Shown here: positions 33,360-43,938 of the stretch, piece after piece
Numbering within the stretch: position 1 is the stretch's first letter
Layout of the letters: each line of letters starts with the position of its first letter
NCBI GenBank assembly: GCA_035384605.1
Contig: DAOOIV010000020.1
Coordinates: forward strand, 1 to 58,250
Direction: 5' to 3'
DNA from: Phycisphaerae bacterium
Lineage (GTDB): Bacteria; Planctomycetota; Phycisphaerae; UBA1845; PWPN01
DNA: 58,250 bases
Translations under genes and position numbers: made by a program
The notes under the pieces: generated by a model
Told to the model about the DNA's origin: nothing
Seen by the model: the letters and a program-made list of their open reading frames with translations, nothing else
The model's database searches: none

Positions 33360-35308
33360 CAGCGCGCCTCCGCAGGTCGTGTCGCCGGTGGCTGCTCGCC
33401 GCGAAACGAGTTCAAGGCATCCTCGAGGGCCAGCACGATCGCCGGCATGTCCGTGCCGCCCAGTCGCGCAAGCCGCTCGGCCGTCGATCGCAGTCGCAGC
33501 CATCGCTCCTGCTGGCCAATGCGCGACGCGGCGTAGTCATCGGCCACCCGGCCTATCGACTCGGCAAGCTGACCGGCGGTTCGGGCCAGACGATCCTGTC
33601 GCCATTTCTCGGCTCGCGTCCGTTCCTGCCCGGCCGTCGATTGTCCCGACTGCTCGCCGCTTGCGATTCGGTTGACCGCTTCTGCACATTCGGCCTGGAG
33701 CGATTCCAGTTGCGAGAGCTTGTCCATGAGCTGTTCGAGCTCGTCATTCAGCGCTCTGGCCAGTTCAACTTCGCTCATGATCCTGAGTCTCCGCGACCGG
33801 GAGACGGGCCATTCCTGTCGGGCGGCGTGTTCGCCTTCATCGCGGGCCTCGAGCCACCAGGTGAGCGAGTCCCCGGGTTTGAGGTCCAGCGGCTCCAGTC
33901 GCCAGTCGTATTGCACGGCGGCACGCTTGCCGGATCTGTTCAGCGGGAGCTCGATACGGCCGGTATCAGTCGCCGTTCCTTTGCGATACAGCAGTGTGAC
34001 CATGGCCGCTCCGTAATCGTCACTGATCTCCGCGGAGATGGGTAGCACGGCCGTCGGAGTTGCCCGGCGGTCGATGGACGGCGTAACCCGGTCAAACTGC
34101 GGATACTGATTGTCCGTCATCTCAATGCGGTAGACGACCGGATCGGGGTTGTGGAAGCCGTCCGCGTCGGTCAGGTGGACGCGGTACGACTGGCTGCTCC
34201 GCACGACCAAGGTCGTCTCCGCGCCCGGCGCGGGCGTCAGCGTCATCTGTGCCGAGGTGCCGTCCTCCCAGGCCAGTCGGCCGTCGGTGATGGACTTGCT
34301 GGCGATGACGATGAGCCTGAGTTGCGTCCCCAAGATGACCTGGACGTTGCCGTCCTCGATCTGTTGCGGGGGCAGATGCGTGTACTCGGGGTAGGTGCAT
34401 TCCGTTCGGATCGCGACAATCTCCGGCGGCGGAATCATGGCCACCCGGCTGGGGGACGTGGCGTTGTCGCCGATCTCCAGCCAGATCTCGATGTCCTGCA
34501 TCACCGGCCGATACTGGACGCGGAAATCACCGTTTTCTTCAATCTCGAAATATGCTCGATCTGCCGGGCTGCGTCCGGCCCGCACGCGCAGCGTTCCGCT
34601 CGACGGGACTGCGCCGGTCACCCGGCCGGCGACAATCAGCGTTCCGCCCCGGACCACGCGCTCACTGATGCTCGATACGCGTATGTGGGTTCGTTTCGGC
34701 CAGTCGACCTGAGCCCACGGCAGCAGCACCCGCCTGATGCCGATGGAAGCCGACTCGCGGTTGAATCCCGCGAGGGCGAGGACGATGGCGACTCCAAGCC
34801 ATGCCGCCGCACACCTCTTGACGATCGATTCTCCGGGTATCACGGCCTTTGTGGCCAACAGTGGTGCCGTGGTCTCGGCGGCGGTGCGGACCCGGCCATA
34901 GAGGTCGTCTGACGCGCCGCTCCCTGCCCGGCGGGATGCATCCGCCAGTTGAACCGCGGTCACAAGTCTTCCGCGAAGATCCGGGTAGGCCCTCTCGATC
35001 ATGAGGGCGGCCGAATCGAACGACAGGCTCTTCCACAAGGGCATGATGCTGCGACGCAAAACCCACACAACGGATGTGCCAAGCAGCACGAGCAGCAGCG
35101 CCCGCCACCAGCGCGGACCGCGAATCCACGCATCGAGGAGCACTGCGGCAATCATGGTACCGCTCAACCAAACAGCCAGCGTGCTGACCGCCAGAGTCCG
35201 CCTGAGCCGCGCCCAGCGGCGCCGCACTTGTACAATCCGAAAAAGGCAGGCCTTCGGGGTCGCAAGCTGAGGTCCGTCTCTCACGGTTTGTACCGCTGCT
35301 GTGCTCAT
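33359..35308 (-). CDS. DUF4175-like membrane protein
   Basis: A 649-residue protein with two N-terminal transmembrane segments (TLAVSTLAVWLSGTMIAAVL and ALLLVLLGTSVVWVL). Then comes the family-like block LSFDSAALMIERAYPDLRGR. The large periplasmic part has beta-rich repeats, and the C-terminus is a coiled coil (ELARALNDELEQLMDKLSQL). This resembles DUF4175 proteins of planctomycetes and bacteroidetes. It starts seven bases after the VWA protein stop and overlaps the toroid gene by one base. Function is unknown; possibly envelope mechanics together with the BatA-type proteins. Confidence 0.75.
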   Translation of the reverse strand: MSTAAVQTVRDGPQLATPKACLFRIVQVRRRWARLRRTLAVSTLAVWLSGTMIAAVLLDAWIRGPRWWRALLLVLLGTSVVWVLRRSIMPLWKSLSFDSAALMIERAYPDLRGRLVTAVQLADASRRAGSGASDDLYGRVRTAAETTAPLLATKAVIPGESIVKRCAAAWLGVAIVLALAGFNRESASIGIRRVLLPWAQVDWPKRTHIRVSSISERVVRGGTLIVAGRVTGAVPSSGTLRVRAGRSPADRAYFEIEENGDFRVQYRPVMQDIEIWLEIGDNATSPSRVAMIPPPEIVAIRTECTYPEYTHLPPQQIEDGNVQVILGTQLRLIVIASKSITDGRLAWEDGTSAQMTLTPAPGAETTLVVRSSQSYRVHLTDADGFHNPDPVVYRIEMTDNQYPQFDRVTPSIDRRATPTAVLPISAEISDDYGAAMVTLLYRKGTATDTGRIELPLNRSGKRAAVQYDWRLEPLDLKPGDSLTWWLEARDEGEHAARQEWPVSRSRRLRIMSEVELARALNDELEQLMDKLSQLESLQAECAEAVNRIASGEQSGQSTAGQERTRAEKWRQDRLARTAGQLAESIGRVADDYAASRIGQQERWLRLRSTAERLARLGGTDMPAIVLALEDALNSFRGEQPPATRPAEAR

Positions 35309-35315
35309 TGGATCA

Positions 35316-37688
35316 TCACGGCAACTGCCAAAGCCTTCGCAGAACCCAATCCGCTGCCAGAAGGCTCACAAGCATCAAAACAAGGATCGGCTTGTCCCAC
35401 AGCCGATAGTCTCGTTGTTCGCCGACCGAACGCGGAGAAAGATCGATTCCCGAGATCACTCTGTCGATGTCCGAGGCCAAGCCGCTTTGCCCACCAGTGT
35501 TCTCGGCGATTTCCCTCATCAGTGCCGGGTTGGCCGCCGGTTCCGCCGGCTCGAGTTGCGGCGCCTGGACCTCCACAATCGACGAAGCCTCAAGGGCGTA
35601 ACCATCCAGCCACAGCTTGTGCAGCCCCGCAACGGTCAGCGGCACACGGGCTTCGTACATGTGTTCGGCGCCGGGCGAGGGAGTCAGTGGCACCTTCTGC
35701 TGACGGCCGTCTTCGCTCTCGGTTACCAGCACCGGCAGTTCCGTCCCGGCCAGTTCCTCGGCCCGCACCGTGACCAGCGCCGTGTCGTTGCGATTGTACA
35801 CGCTTCGATCGGTCCACAGATGCACCTGGCGGCTCTCTCCGCCGAGGTGGGGGGCGCCAAGGTATTGAACGACCTGGCCCCAGAGTCGATAGAAAACGCG
35901 GTCTCCCTGCTTGAACCGCCAGCGCCACGTCTCGTCAATGCCGCAGAAGAAGCTCTTGCCTTTGCCGGAGTTCTGAACCGCCATGATCGGCATGCGCTCA
36001 TTCTGTCCGGCTTGGGCCGTCTCCGTCGGGTGGACCGCCAGCACCAGTGCCCCCGGCCGTGCCTTCCGGACGGGGGCGAACCAGTAGACGGCCGGCAGGG
36101 CCTTCCATTGCTCGAGGTTGCTTTCCATATCGTCGCCAAGCTGGATCGCCGAATGCGTCTGTCCCAGAGGCGTCAATTCGGGAACGAACAGGTCATCTTT
36201 GCCGCTCCTGGGTCTGTGAGGCGAACGTCCTGCCTCCTCGGCCGCTTCGACGGGGAACAGGTCGGCGAATGACGTCTCAGCATAGGCCTGCGGGTTGAAG
36301 CTCGGACCGGCCAGCAGCATCATCCCGGCGCCTTCATCGCGGACCATCGCCCCGATCCACTCCGTCTGTTCGGCCGTCAAAATGCCCGGATCAACGTCGC
36401 CGATGATGAACACGTCATAGTTCTTGAAGGCATCGCGGTTGTTCGGCAGGGAGGCGATCAGCGGCGGCGGAGGATTCGCCACCGGCTCGGCTCCCGTCAA
36501 CAGAATCTGTAACCTGAGCCTGCGGTCGCGATTCATCGCGTCGCGCAGAAAACGATATTGCCATCGAGGCCGGCCTTCCAGGTAGAGCACGCGAATCTTG
36601 TCGGCCGTGACTCGGGCGACGAAGCTGCGGTGGTTGTTCTGGTGGGCGGTTTCGTCGGGTTGCGGTGCCACTTCCACGCGGAACGTGTGTTCCCCGGCCT
36701 GACGGGGCGTGAACGTGATGGCCACGTTGATTTCGCCGGCGTTCTCGTCGAATACGGCATCCGCACGGCCCAGTTCCTGCGATCCGCTTCTCAGAACGAC
36801 CGGCACACGCCGCGTCTGGTAGCCCCGCTGTCTGAGTCGAACGACGACCGTGGCCGGATCGTCGCTGAACAGCAGATCGTTCGCCAGGACCTGCCGCACC
36901 TCGATGTCCCGCGGGTTGGCGTCGCCTACGGTCACGGTGTGTATGGGCACGCCGGCCTGTTTCCAGCGCGAGCAGGCGGCCAGCGGTGAGCCGCCGGTAT
37001 TGTTGGCTCCGTCGCTGAATAGCAGCACCCCGGCCGTGGGCCGGCCTCGCAGTCGCTCAACTATTCCGTCGATGCTCGGTGTGAGGGCGGTATACGGTGC
37101 CGAAGCATCCAACTCGCCCAAGCCGGCCGATTCACCGTTGATGCCCACGGGGCGTGCCGTCCGGTCGAAGGTAAAGAGGAGTAGTTCGGCCGAGCGAGAT
37201 AACCGGTCCAGTCGTGAGCCCTCCCTGTCTCGGTCGGCAAGCAGCAGCGACTTGACAAGGTCGATACGCGACACGCCGGCAGGCGCGGACGCCGACACGA
37301 CGGCAGGCGTGCTTGCGGGCGCCGATTCACCCGCGCCACCCGTGGCGTAACGGTCCTGGAGGGACATGCTCTGCGATCCGTCGACGGCCACGGCCAGCGT
37401 GGGCTTGAGTCGGTGGCTGACCTGAACCTGCAATGAGAGATCGAGTAGCATGGGCACGAGGCAGGCGACGGCCGCAATTCGAAGCGACGCCAGTGCCGTC
37501 CGCTTGCGGAGCGACAGGTCTGGTCCCTTGGTCCGCGAGATCCAGATCGCCAGTATGACCAACCCGATTCCGGCCGCGATCGTTCCCGCCGTCCCAAGAA
37601 GCGGATAAGCGCGCAGAGAGACTTCGCTTGACTGCCCGTCAAGTTGCTGAGGCCACAACAGCCAGTTCAACCAATGCGGACCGCTCAT
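35316..37688 (-). CDS. VWA and glutamine-amidotransferase-like membrane protein
   Basis: A 790-residue membrane protein. Two N-terminal transmembrane helices (AGTIAAGIGLVILAIWISR and a second near residue 75) precede a von Willebrand A domain whose MIDAS begins AVDGSQSMSLQD. A second region resembles a class I amidotransferase/Rossmann fold (KIRVLYLEGRPRWQYRFLRD, YDVFIIGDVDPGILT), usually without catalytic cysteine in such proteins. A C-terminal transmembrane helix (PILVLMLVSLLAADWVLRRL) ends the protein. This layout is common beside BatA genes in planctomycetes. The gap to the BatA-type gene upstream is 27 bases. Confidence 0.82.
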   Translation of the reverse strand: MSGPHWLNWLLWPQQLDGQSSEVSLRAYPLLGTAGTIAAGIGLVILAIWISRTKGPDLSLRKRTALASLRIAAVACLVPMLLDLSLQVQVSHRLKPTLAVAVDGSQSMSLQDRYATGGAGESAPASTPAVVSASAPAGVSRIDLVKSLLLADRDREGSRLDRLSRSAELLLFTFDRTARPVGINGESAGLGELDASAPYTALTPSIDGIVERLRGRPTAGVLLFSDGANNTGGSPLAACSRWKQAGVPIHTVTVGDANPRDIEVRQVLANDLLFSDDPATVVVRLRQRGYQTRRVPVVLRSGSQELGRADAVFDENAGEINVAITFTPRQAGEHTFRVEVAPQPDETAHQNNHRSFVARVTADKIRVLYLEGRPRWQYRFLRDAMNRDRRLRLQILLTGAEPVANPPPPLIASLPNNRDAFKNYDVFIIGDVDPGILTAEQTEWIGAMVRDEGAGMMLLAGPSFNPQAYAETSFADLFPVEAAEEAGRSPHRPRSGKDDLFVPELTPLGQTHSAIQLGDDMESNLEQWKALPAVYWFAPVRKARPGALVLAVHPTETAQAGQNERMPIMAVQNSGKGKSFFCGIDETWRWRFKQGDRVFYRLWGQVVQYLGAPHLGGESRQVHLWTDRSVYNRNDTALVTVRAEELAGTELPVLVTESEDGRQQKVPLTPSPGAEHMYEARVPLTVAGLHKLWLDGYALEASSIVEVQAPQLEPAEPAANPALMREIAENTGGQSGLASDIDRVISGIDLSPRSVGEQRDYRLWDKPILVLMLVSLLAADWVLRRLWQLP

Positions 37689-37715
37689 CTCCTGTTACGC
37701 TTTCGTTACGTGTTC

Positions 37716-39932
37716 CTACAAGCCCATCGCTTTCTTCAGCATTGCCTGCGCGTCCACTTGCCTGGGAGCGAACAACTTGACCAGCAGCAATTCAGCGGCC
37801 AGCAGGATCAGTAATATCACGATGCCGGTCGTCGACAGTTCGGCCTCACGCTTGGCCGTGAGCAAGGCCGTCCGGATCGAATCGTCGGGGCCGATGATCC
37901 GCGTCTTCGCTAACGACGGTTTCTCCCGCAATTGTGCGAGGGCAAGCATGGCCGGATCGAACTCATCGGCAGGCAGGTTCACCGCTTTCTTTGCCTGTCT
38001 CGGAGTCCCCGTCGCATCGTTGTATGTCAAAGTGTAGATTCCCCCGCGCTGTGCCGACGGCACAAGAACGCGAGGCTGCTCCGTGGTCGGATCCTCGCCG
38101 ACCATGGCCTCCGCAGGCACGCTTGTGCCGTCGGGGTAGGTGAGAGTGATGCCGTCGGTCCTCGCGGGGTGCCATTCAAGGGCTCGGCCCGCCGGTTGCT
38201 GCGGCTCATCCTGTCCGAACGTCAGGTGGAAGGCTAGTTGCTGAAAGAACGGCACAAACGCCGGCGAAAGTGGGAACTCGCCGCCTTGCCGGTCGGCCGA
38301 TCCGCCGAAGTACACCACGCGGCCGCGCCCGAAGGTGTTGGCCACCAGTGCCGCTCCGCCTCGCGTGAAGCGGGCCCAGGTCTGCACGTTCTTGCCCTGC
38401 GCGAAAGCCACCGGACGCACCGTTCTAAACGACACCGTCGACAACGCCTGCATCAGGATCGGGTCATCAAACGCCGACAGGGCCGGAACGAGCGGCTCAT
38501 TCAACGCCAATCCGACCGGTGGATCGGTGGGCTGTAAGTCGATTGGCGGACCGAGTTGTACCGGCAGAAGGCCGCTGCCTCCCTCGAAGAACATGGCCGC
38601 AAGGTTCGAGGCGTTGACCTGTGATCCCGCGATGATCAGCAGCCCCGAGCCCTCTCGCACCGCCGACTTGATCTGCCCGATTGCCGTGCTCGGGAGGGCG
38701 GGCACGTCCGCCAGGATGATCAGCGGAAAGTTGCCGATTTGTACCGATTCCAGGCTGCCGGTCGATAGCGTTCGGACATCGAAGAACGGTACGCTTTCAC
38801 GTTCCTGGGGATCTGTTGGCCAGAGAGCGATGCGGATGAAGCCGCCGGCCGACGTCGCCGGATCGGGCCCCGGTCGTCCGTCCACCAGCAGCACGTTGAT
38901 TCGCTCGCGCACTTTGAGCAGCATCGATCGCTGGTTGTTCCGCTCATACAGGTCGCTGTCACAACGGGCTGCCACGGTGTGCTCGCCGGGCGAGTTGAAA
39001 CGATGCTCGAAGCCGACGATCAGATCCTGGTCCGGCGGCACGCTGACTTGTCTGCGGGTGACCTTTCGGCCGTCAACGAAGAGGTCAATGGCCGTCTCCA
39101 GCGTCTCTTTCGTATTGAATGCGGTCAGCCGCACGTTGATCGATGTGGGCCACAGGGTGGCGGCCAGCGAGGGAATGAGGGCGTCGGGGCCGCCCGAGAT
39201 GGTCAAATCGGTCACCGCCGCATCCCCTGCGGGGGTCGGGGGGACGGTGAGGACAAAGACCTCGCCTACCTCACCGGCCTTCGCGAAGGCCTCCCGTTTT
39301 TTGGCATCATCCTCTTGCCAGCCGGCTGCCTGGCCGTCGGTTACGAGCACGATTTCACGGTTGGGCGTCTTCTCCTCGCGGAGCCGGTCGGCCGCGCTGC
39401 TCATCGCCTGTTCAATCACCGCTGTGCTGTCTCGCGGGGCGAGTCTCGACAGAATCTCGCGCACATAGTTCATGTCGCGCGTGGGTTGACGAATGACATC
39501 AACCGGCGGATCGGCCGCAAGGATGACCGCGACGTCGCTCCCTGCGGGTAGTTGATCCAGGTATTCCTCGATTCGGACAACGGCTCGATCCATCCGTGTT
39601 CGAATGCCGTCCGACGCCGCCATGCTGGCCGAATCATCCAGCACGATGATGCTGACCGTTCGTTGCCGCTGACCGCTCAACCATTGCCAGCCCGCTCGGG
39701 CCACCGGCCGCAGGACCACGAAAATGATCGCTGCGACGATGGCGGTGCGCACGATGAGCAGCAGGATCGTCTCAAGCAGCAGCCGCCGGCGGTTCTTGCG
39801 CAAGGCCCGCAGCAGAAAGGTCATCGCCGCCCAGCGGACGCGCGGCAATCGCTGCCGGATGAGAATATGGATCAGGACCGGAACGGCCACCAGCGGCAGC
39901 AGCCACAGCAGCTCGCTGTTGAGCAGCTTCAT
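37716..39932 (-). CDS. BatA-domain membrane protein with VWA domain
   Basis: A 738-residue protein. The N-terminal BatA domain (LLNSELLWLLPLVAVPVLIH, two transmembrane segments) is followed by a VWA domain with MIDAS IIVLDDSASMAASDG and DVAVILAADPP. The C-terminal region has a beta-sandwich-like segment and a last transmembrane helix (GIVILLILLAAELLLVKLF). BatA-type proteins have been linked to aerotolerance or envelope integrity in Bacteroides and spirochetes. Its ATG overlaps the DUF58 gene's stop by four bases. Confidence 0.88.
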   Translation of the reverse strand: MKLLNSELLWLLPLVAVPVLIHILIRQRLPRVRWAAMTFLLRALRKNRRRLLLETILLLIVRTAIVAAIIFVVLRPVARAGWQWLSGQRQRTVSIIVLDDSASMAASDGIRTRMDRAVVRIEEYLDQLPAGSDVAVILAADPPVDVIRQPTRDMNYVREILSRLAPRDSTAVIEQAMSSAADRLREEKTPNREIVLVTDGQAAGWQEDDAKKREAFAKAGEVGEVFVLTVPPTPAGDAAVTDLTISGGPDALIPSLAATLWPTSINVRLTAFNTKETLETAIDLFVDGRKVTRRQVSVPPDQDLIVGFEHRFNSPGEHTVAARCDSDLYERNNQRSMLLKVRERINVLLVDGRPGPDPATSAGGFIRIALWPTDPQERESVPFFDVRTLSTGSLESVQIGNFPLIILADVPALPSTAIGQIKSAVREGSGLLIIAGSQVNASNLAAMFFEGGSGLLPVQLGPPIDLQPTDPPVGLALNEPLVPALSAFDDPILMQALSTVSFRTVRPVAFAQGKNVQTWARFTRGGAALVANTFGRGRVVYFGGSADRQGGEFPLSPAFVPFFQQLAFHLTFGQDEPQQPAGRALEWHPARTDGITLTYPDGTSVPAEAMVGEDPTTEQPRVLVPSAQRGGIYTLTYNDATGTPRQAKKAVNLPADEFDPAMLALAQLREKPSLAKTRIIGPDDSIRTALLTAKREAELSTTGIVILLILLAAELLLVKLFAPRQVDAQAMLKKAMGL

Positions 39933-40879
39933 CGCCGGCCCTCCCGGATCTTGCCACGGGCGGTCAGGTACCGGACCAGCAGGCGATCGACCGGCTCGGC
40001 CGTGTTCACCAGCACGTAATCGGATCGCGTGCCGGCGCAGGCCATCTTCGTCTCAGCAACAAACTTCTGGATAATGTCCACGTAATCCGCCCGGATCTTA
40101 TTCGGCTCGGCGACGGCCGCGGGCAACGATTCCATCCCCTCAAAGCGGATCCTGCCGCCGAAGTCGAAGCTTAGCTCCTGCGGGTCGAGCACGTGCATGA
40201 CGACCACCTCGTGCCGCTGATGGCGAAGCCGCTGAATGACCCGCAGGATGCCGGCCGTGTCGTCCTCGCCGCCGGGAGAGCTGACATCGAGCAGATCCGA
40301 GATGATCACGACGATCCCGCGCCGGCCGATCATTTCCACCAGCACCGGCACCACCGTCTCAAGCCTGGTGCCCCGTTCCGGCCTGACGGTTTCCAGGCTT
40401 GATGCCACGACCCCGAGCGAGCCGAGCGAAGTTCGCGGAGGAAGAAAGGCGATGAGATCCTCATCGAACAGGGCCACCGATACCGCGTCGGACTGTCGCA
40501 ACGCCAAATAGGAGAGCGAGGCGGTCAGCAGGCAGGCATGGTCCAGCTTGCTCGCCTTGCCCGAGCCGTACCGCATCGACTCGCTGCAGTCCAGGATAAA
40601 CGTCGCCACGAAGTTGGTCTCTTCCTGGAACTGCCGGACGTAATACCGCTCAGTCCGCCCATAGACCTTCCAGTCAACGTGCCGCGTGTCGTCGCCGGGT
40701 ACGTACGCCCGATGTTGCGCAAACTCACTGCTTGCACCGAGGTAGGGACTCCGCTGCAAGCCGGCCATCGTGCCCTCGACCAGATCCCTGGCCCGCATCT
40801 CCAGCGACGCGATATGATCGAGCACGTCGAAAACGACGTATTTGCGATCGGTCAGTCTTTCTTCGCGTCGTCCGGCCAT
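39929..40879 (-). CDS. DUF58 domain protein
   Basis: A 316-residue cytoplasmic protein of the DUF58 family, which is a divergent VWA fold partnered with MoxR ATPases. Signature blocks are visible: GLQRSPYLGASSEFAQHRAY, PGDDTRHVDWKVYGRTERYY, and FILDCSESMRYGSGKASKLD, the last being the degenerate MIDAS. Its ribosome site is weak. It lies 288 bases after MoxR and overlaps the BatA-type gene by four bases, matching the classical MoxR-DUF58-BatA order. Confidence 0.92.
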   Translation of the reverse strand: MAGRREERLTDRKYVVFDVLDHIASLEMRARDLVEGTMAGLQRSPYLGASSEFAQHRAYVPGDDTRHVDWKVYGRTERYYVRQFQEETNFVATFILDCSESMRYGSGKASKLDHACLLTASLSYLALRQSDAVSVALFDEDLIAFLPPRTSLGSLGVVASSLETVRPERGTRLETVVPVLVEMIGRRGIVVIISDLLDVSSPGGEDDTAGILRVIQRLRHQRHEVVVMHVLDPQELSFDFGGRIRFEGMESLPAAVAEPNKIRADYVDIIQKFVAETKMACAGTRSDYVLVNTAEPVDRLLVRYLTARGKIREGRR

Positions 40880-41167
40880 TCTGCGGCGTCCGCCACGTCA
40901 AATCGATGGCTTTGATATACCCGGCCCTGTCAGAAAACCCGAATAAGGGAGGAGTGGTCAGTGATCAGTATCGTCTGCAAGGAAACGAACTGATAACTGA
41001 CGACTGAAAACTGAGCACTCGTCCTTGACATTCGGATTTCGACATTCATCATTCCTGGACTCGCCCTTTGCGCTCTATGGAATTCCAGACTCTATCCTGA
41101 ACCCCGAACCCTGAACCCCGAACCCTGCTTTTGCCCCGGCGCAGCTCGCAGAGCGAAGCCGGAAACC
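40880..41167. repeat. Intergenic region with short tandem repeats
   Basis: 288 bases between the MoxR stop and the DUF58 start. A 14-base unit CCTGAACCCCGAAC occurs twice with a third partial copy (41096-41127), preceded by loosely repeated AACTGATAACTGACGACTGA-like sequence at about 40987-41013. No gene was seen. Confidence 0.55.
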
Positions 41168-42181
<1,014 letters not shown>

Positions 42182-42744
42182 CAGAGTACCTCCAAGATTG
42201 CGGGGCGTGCGCACCGGTTGGAATGTGTGCGAAATCCGACGAAGCCGGTCGGTGGGGCTGCGACAAGGTCGTAGTGGCGACCCAGACCTGCCGTTTTCTG
42301 CAGCCCCAAACGGCTACCGTTCTCACACGCCTTCCCGGGCCCGGCTGTCTCCTTTTACGTCGATGAATTTCAGCTTCGCAACTGACGGCCTAGCATATCG
42401 GCTCTTGCAGAACGCGTCCATTCCCGCCCAGGGTTCGGACTCGCATCTTATTTTTGTGGGGACGGGCTTGCCGCCGGGCGGCTTTCGCCCTTTCGGGGGT
42501 GCCACCGGCGGCTTGCCGCCCCGTGCATCACTCGCTTTTCGAGAACGTCACCGGTCCGGCCCTGCAAGACGCGGATTCGTACTCTGTGCCAAGGTGTGGC
42601 AGGTGATGCCCTTGGTTCCTTTTGTGGGATTCAACATTGAGCCCGCGTGGGCCACACAATAGAATACCTCCCGCCGGGGCTGGCGGCCAATCCCGGGCTT
42701 GCGCCCAACCGGGCATCTCGGTTAATTCGATTGGAGAACATTTC
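42182..42744. other. 563-base divergent intergenic region
   Basis: Between moxR (minus) and the zinc-ribbon membrane protein (plus). It contains repeated GGCTTGCCGCC-like sequence at about 42467-42520 but no convincing gene; short open frames here look like shadows. GGAG at 42733-42736 is the ribosome site of the plus-strand gene. Confidence 0.5.
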
Positions 42745-43680
42745 ATGACAGCTTTCACCGATGTTCAGGTGGACTTGCGTCTGGGACCTGACGGGCGAAT
42801 CGACGTGGACATCGCCTGCGTTTCCTGTGGGTACAACTTGCGCGGGCTCGCCCCGGACGGTCGCTGCCCGGAGTGCGGCACGGCCATCGGCCGCTCGACG
42901 CGAGGTGACTACCTGCGATTCTGTGATCCTGGCTGGGTCGAGACCTTGGCTAGCGGCATGAACTGGATCGTGGCAGGTCTCATTCTCGCATTCGTGCTCG
43001 GCCTGGTTGCCGGCGGTGCGGTAGGACTCACGAATAGACCGGCCTATGCTATGATTGGCATCGTCGGCAGTCTCGTGGCCCTGATCGGCTATTGGAGGGT
43101 AACAACCCCGGACCCCCGCGAACCAGAACCGCAAGGCGTCGATGTTCGCGCTATTATTCGCTATGGTTCAGTGTTGAATATCGTTCTTGCCGTGGCTTCC
43201 CAGATTGTCACACAAATGTCCCTCTACTGGAAGCTGCTCGCGTTTCCTTCCGCGGTGGTTGGTCTCATCGTCACAGTGTCCATTTTCTTATACGCGAAAC
43301 GAATGGCGGTGCGGATTCCTGACGACAACCTTGCGTCTCAGACCGGAACCGTCATGTGGGGTTTTGTCATCATGTCTGTTCTGGGTATGTTGTTCCTGGC
43401 GGCGACGATGGCTTTCGGGCCGGCCTTTGCGACGATGACCGTGCCCGCTGCCGGTACGGGGGGAGCAACCGGTCCCGGCACCGGTGGAACCGTTGTAGCG
43501 TTTCCCGTCGGGTTGATACTGTTTGCCTCGCTGGGGTGTGTTATCACAGTCGTGTCGCTGGTGTTCGGCATCTGGGCATTGGTGCTTATCATTCGCTACC
43601 GCCGGGCCTTCATCCAAGCCGCGCGCGATGCCCGTGCCACATGGGCTGTCGATCCGGCCGGTCAGCAGGCGATGGGCTGA
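42745..43680 (+). CDS. Zinc-ribbon integral membrane protein
   Basis: A 311-residue membrane protein. GGAG eight bases before the ATG at 42745 sets the start. The N-terminus has a zinc ribbon (CVSCGYNLRGLAPDGRCPEC, Cys 25/28/41/44), followed by about five hydrophobic helices (IVAGLILAFVLGLVAGGAVG, YAMIGIVGSLVALIGYW, LLAFPSAVVGLIVTVSIFLY, MSVLGMLFLAATMAF, SLGCVITVVSLVFGIWAL). A Gly/Thr-rich loop (GTGGATGPGTGGT) separates the last two. This is a common architecture in planctomycetes and its function is not known. Confidence 0.82.
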   Translation: MTAFTDVQVDLRLGPDGRIDVDIACVSCGYNLRGLAPDGRCPECGTAIGRSTRGDYLRFCDPGWVETLASGMNWIVAGLILAFVLGLVAGGAVGLTNRPAYAMIGIVGSLVALIGYWRVTTPDPREPEPQGVDVRAIIRYGSVLNIVLAVASQIVTQMSLYWKLLAFPSAVVGLIVTVSIFLYAKRMAVRIPDDNLASQTGTVMWGFVIMSVLGMLFLAATMAFGPAFATMTVPAAGTGGATGPGTGGTVVAFPVGLILFASLGCVITVVSLVFGIWALVLIIRYRRAFIQAARDARATWAVDPAGQQAMG

Positions 43681-43938
43681 CACGGCGTCACGACGAGATT
43701 TGAGTGGATCTACCCCTGCGGCAACGGGCAACGGCCGGCCAGGTGGTTTGCCCATTCGACGCAGGCCCCCGTGCCAGATGACCATCGCACGTGACCAGGT
43801 CCCAGAGATCGCCTGGCCCACATTGCAGCGGCAATTCGCTCGCCGCTTTCATTGACAGAACCGTGAAAAACCCATTATGCTGCCACTGCTTATTCATTGA
43901 CGGTTTGCCGCCCTTTGGGCGCGATGTTGGAAACTCAA

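Noticed and set aside
42198..42662. A 154-codon plus-strand frame before the zinc-ribbon membrane protein
   Set aside because: No ribosome site, Arg/Gly/Pro-rich translation and overlap with the moxR upstream region.
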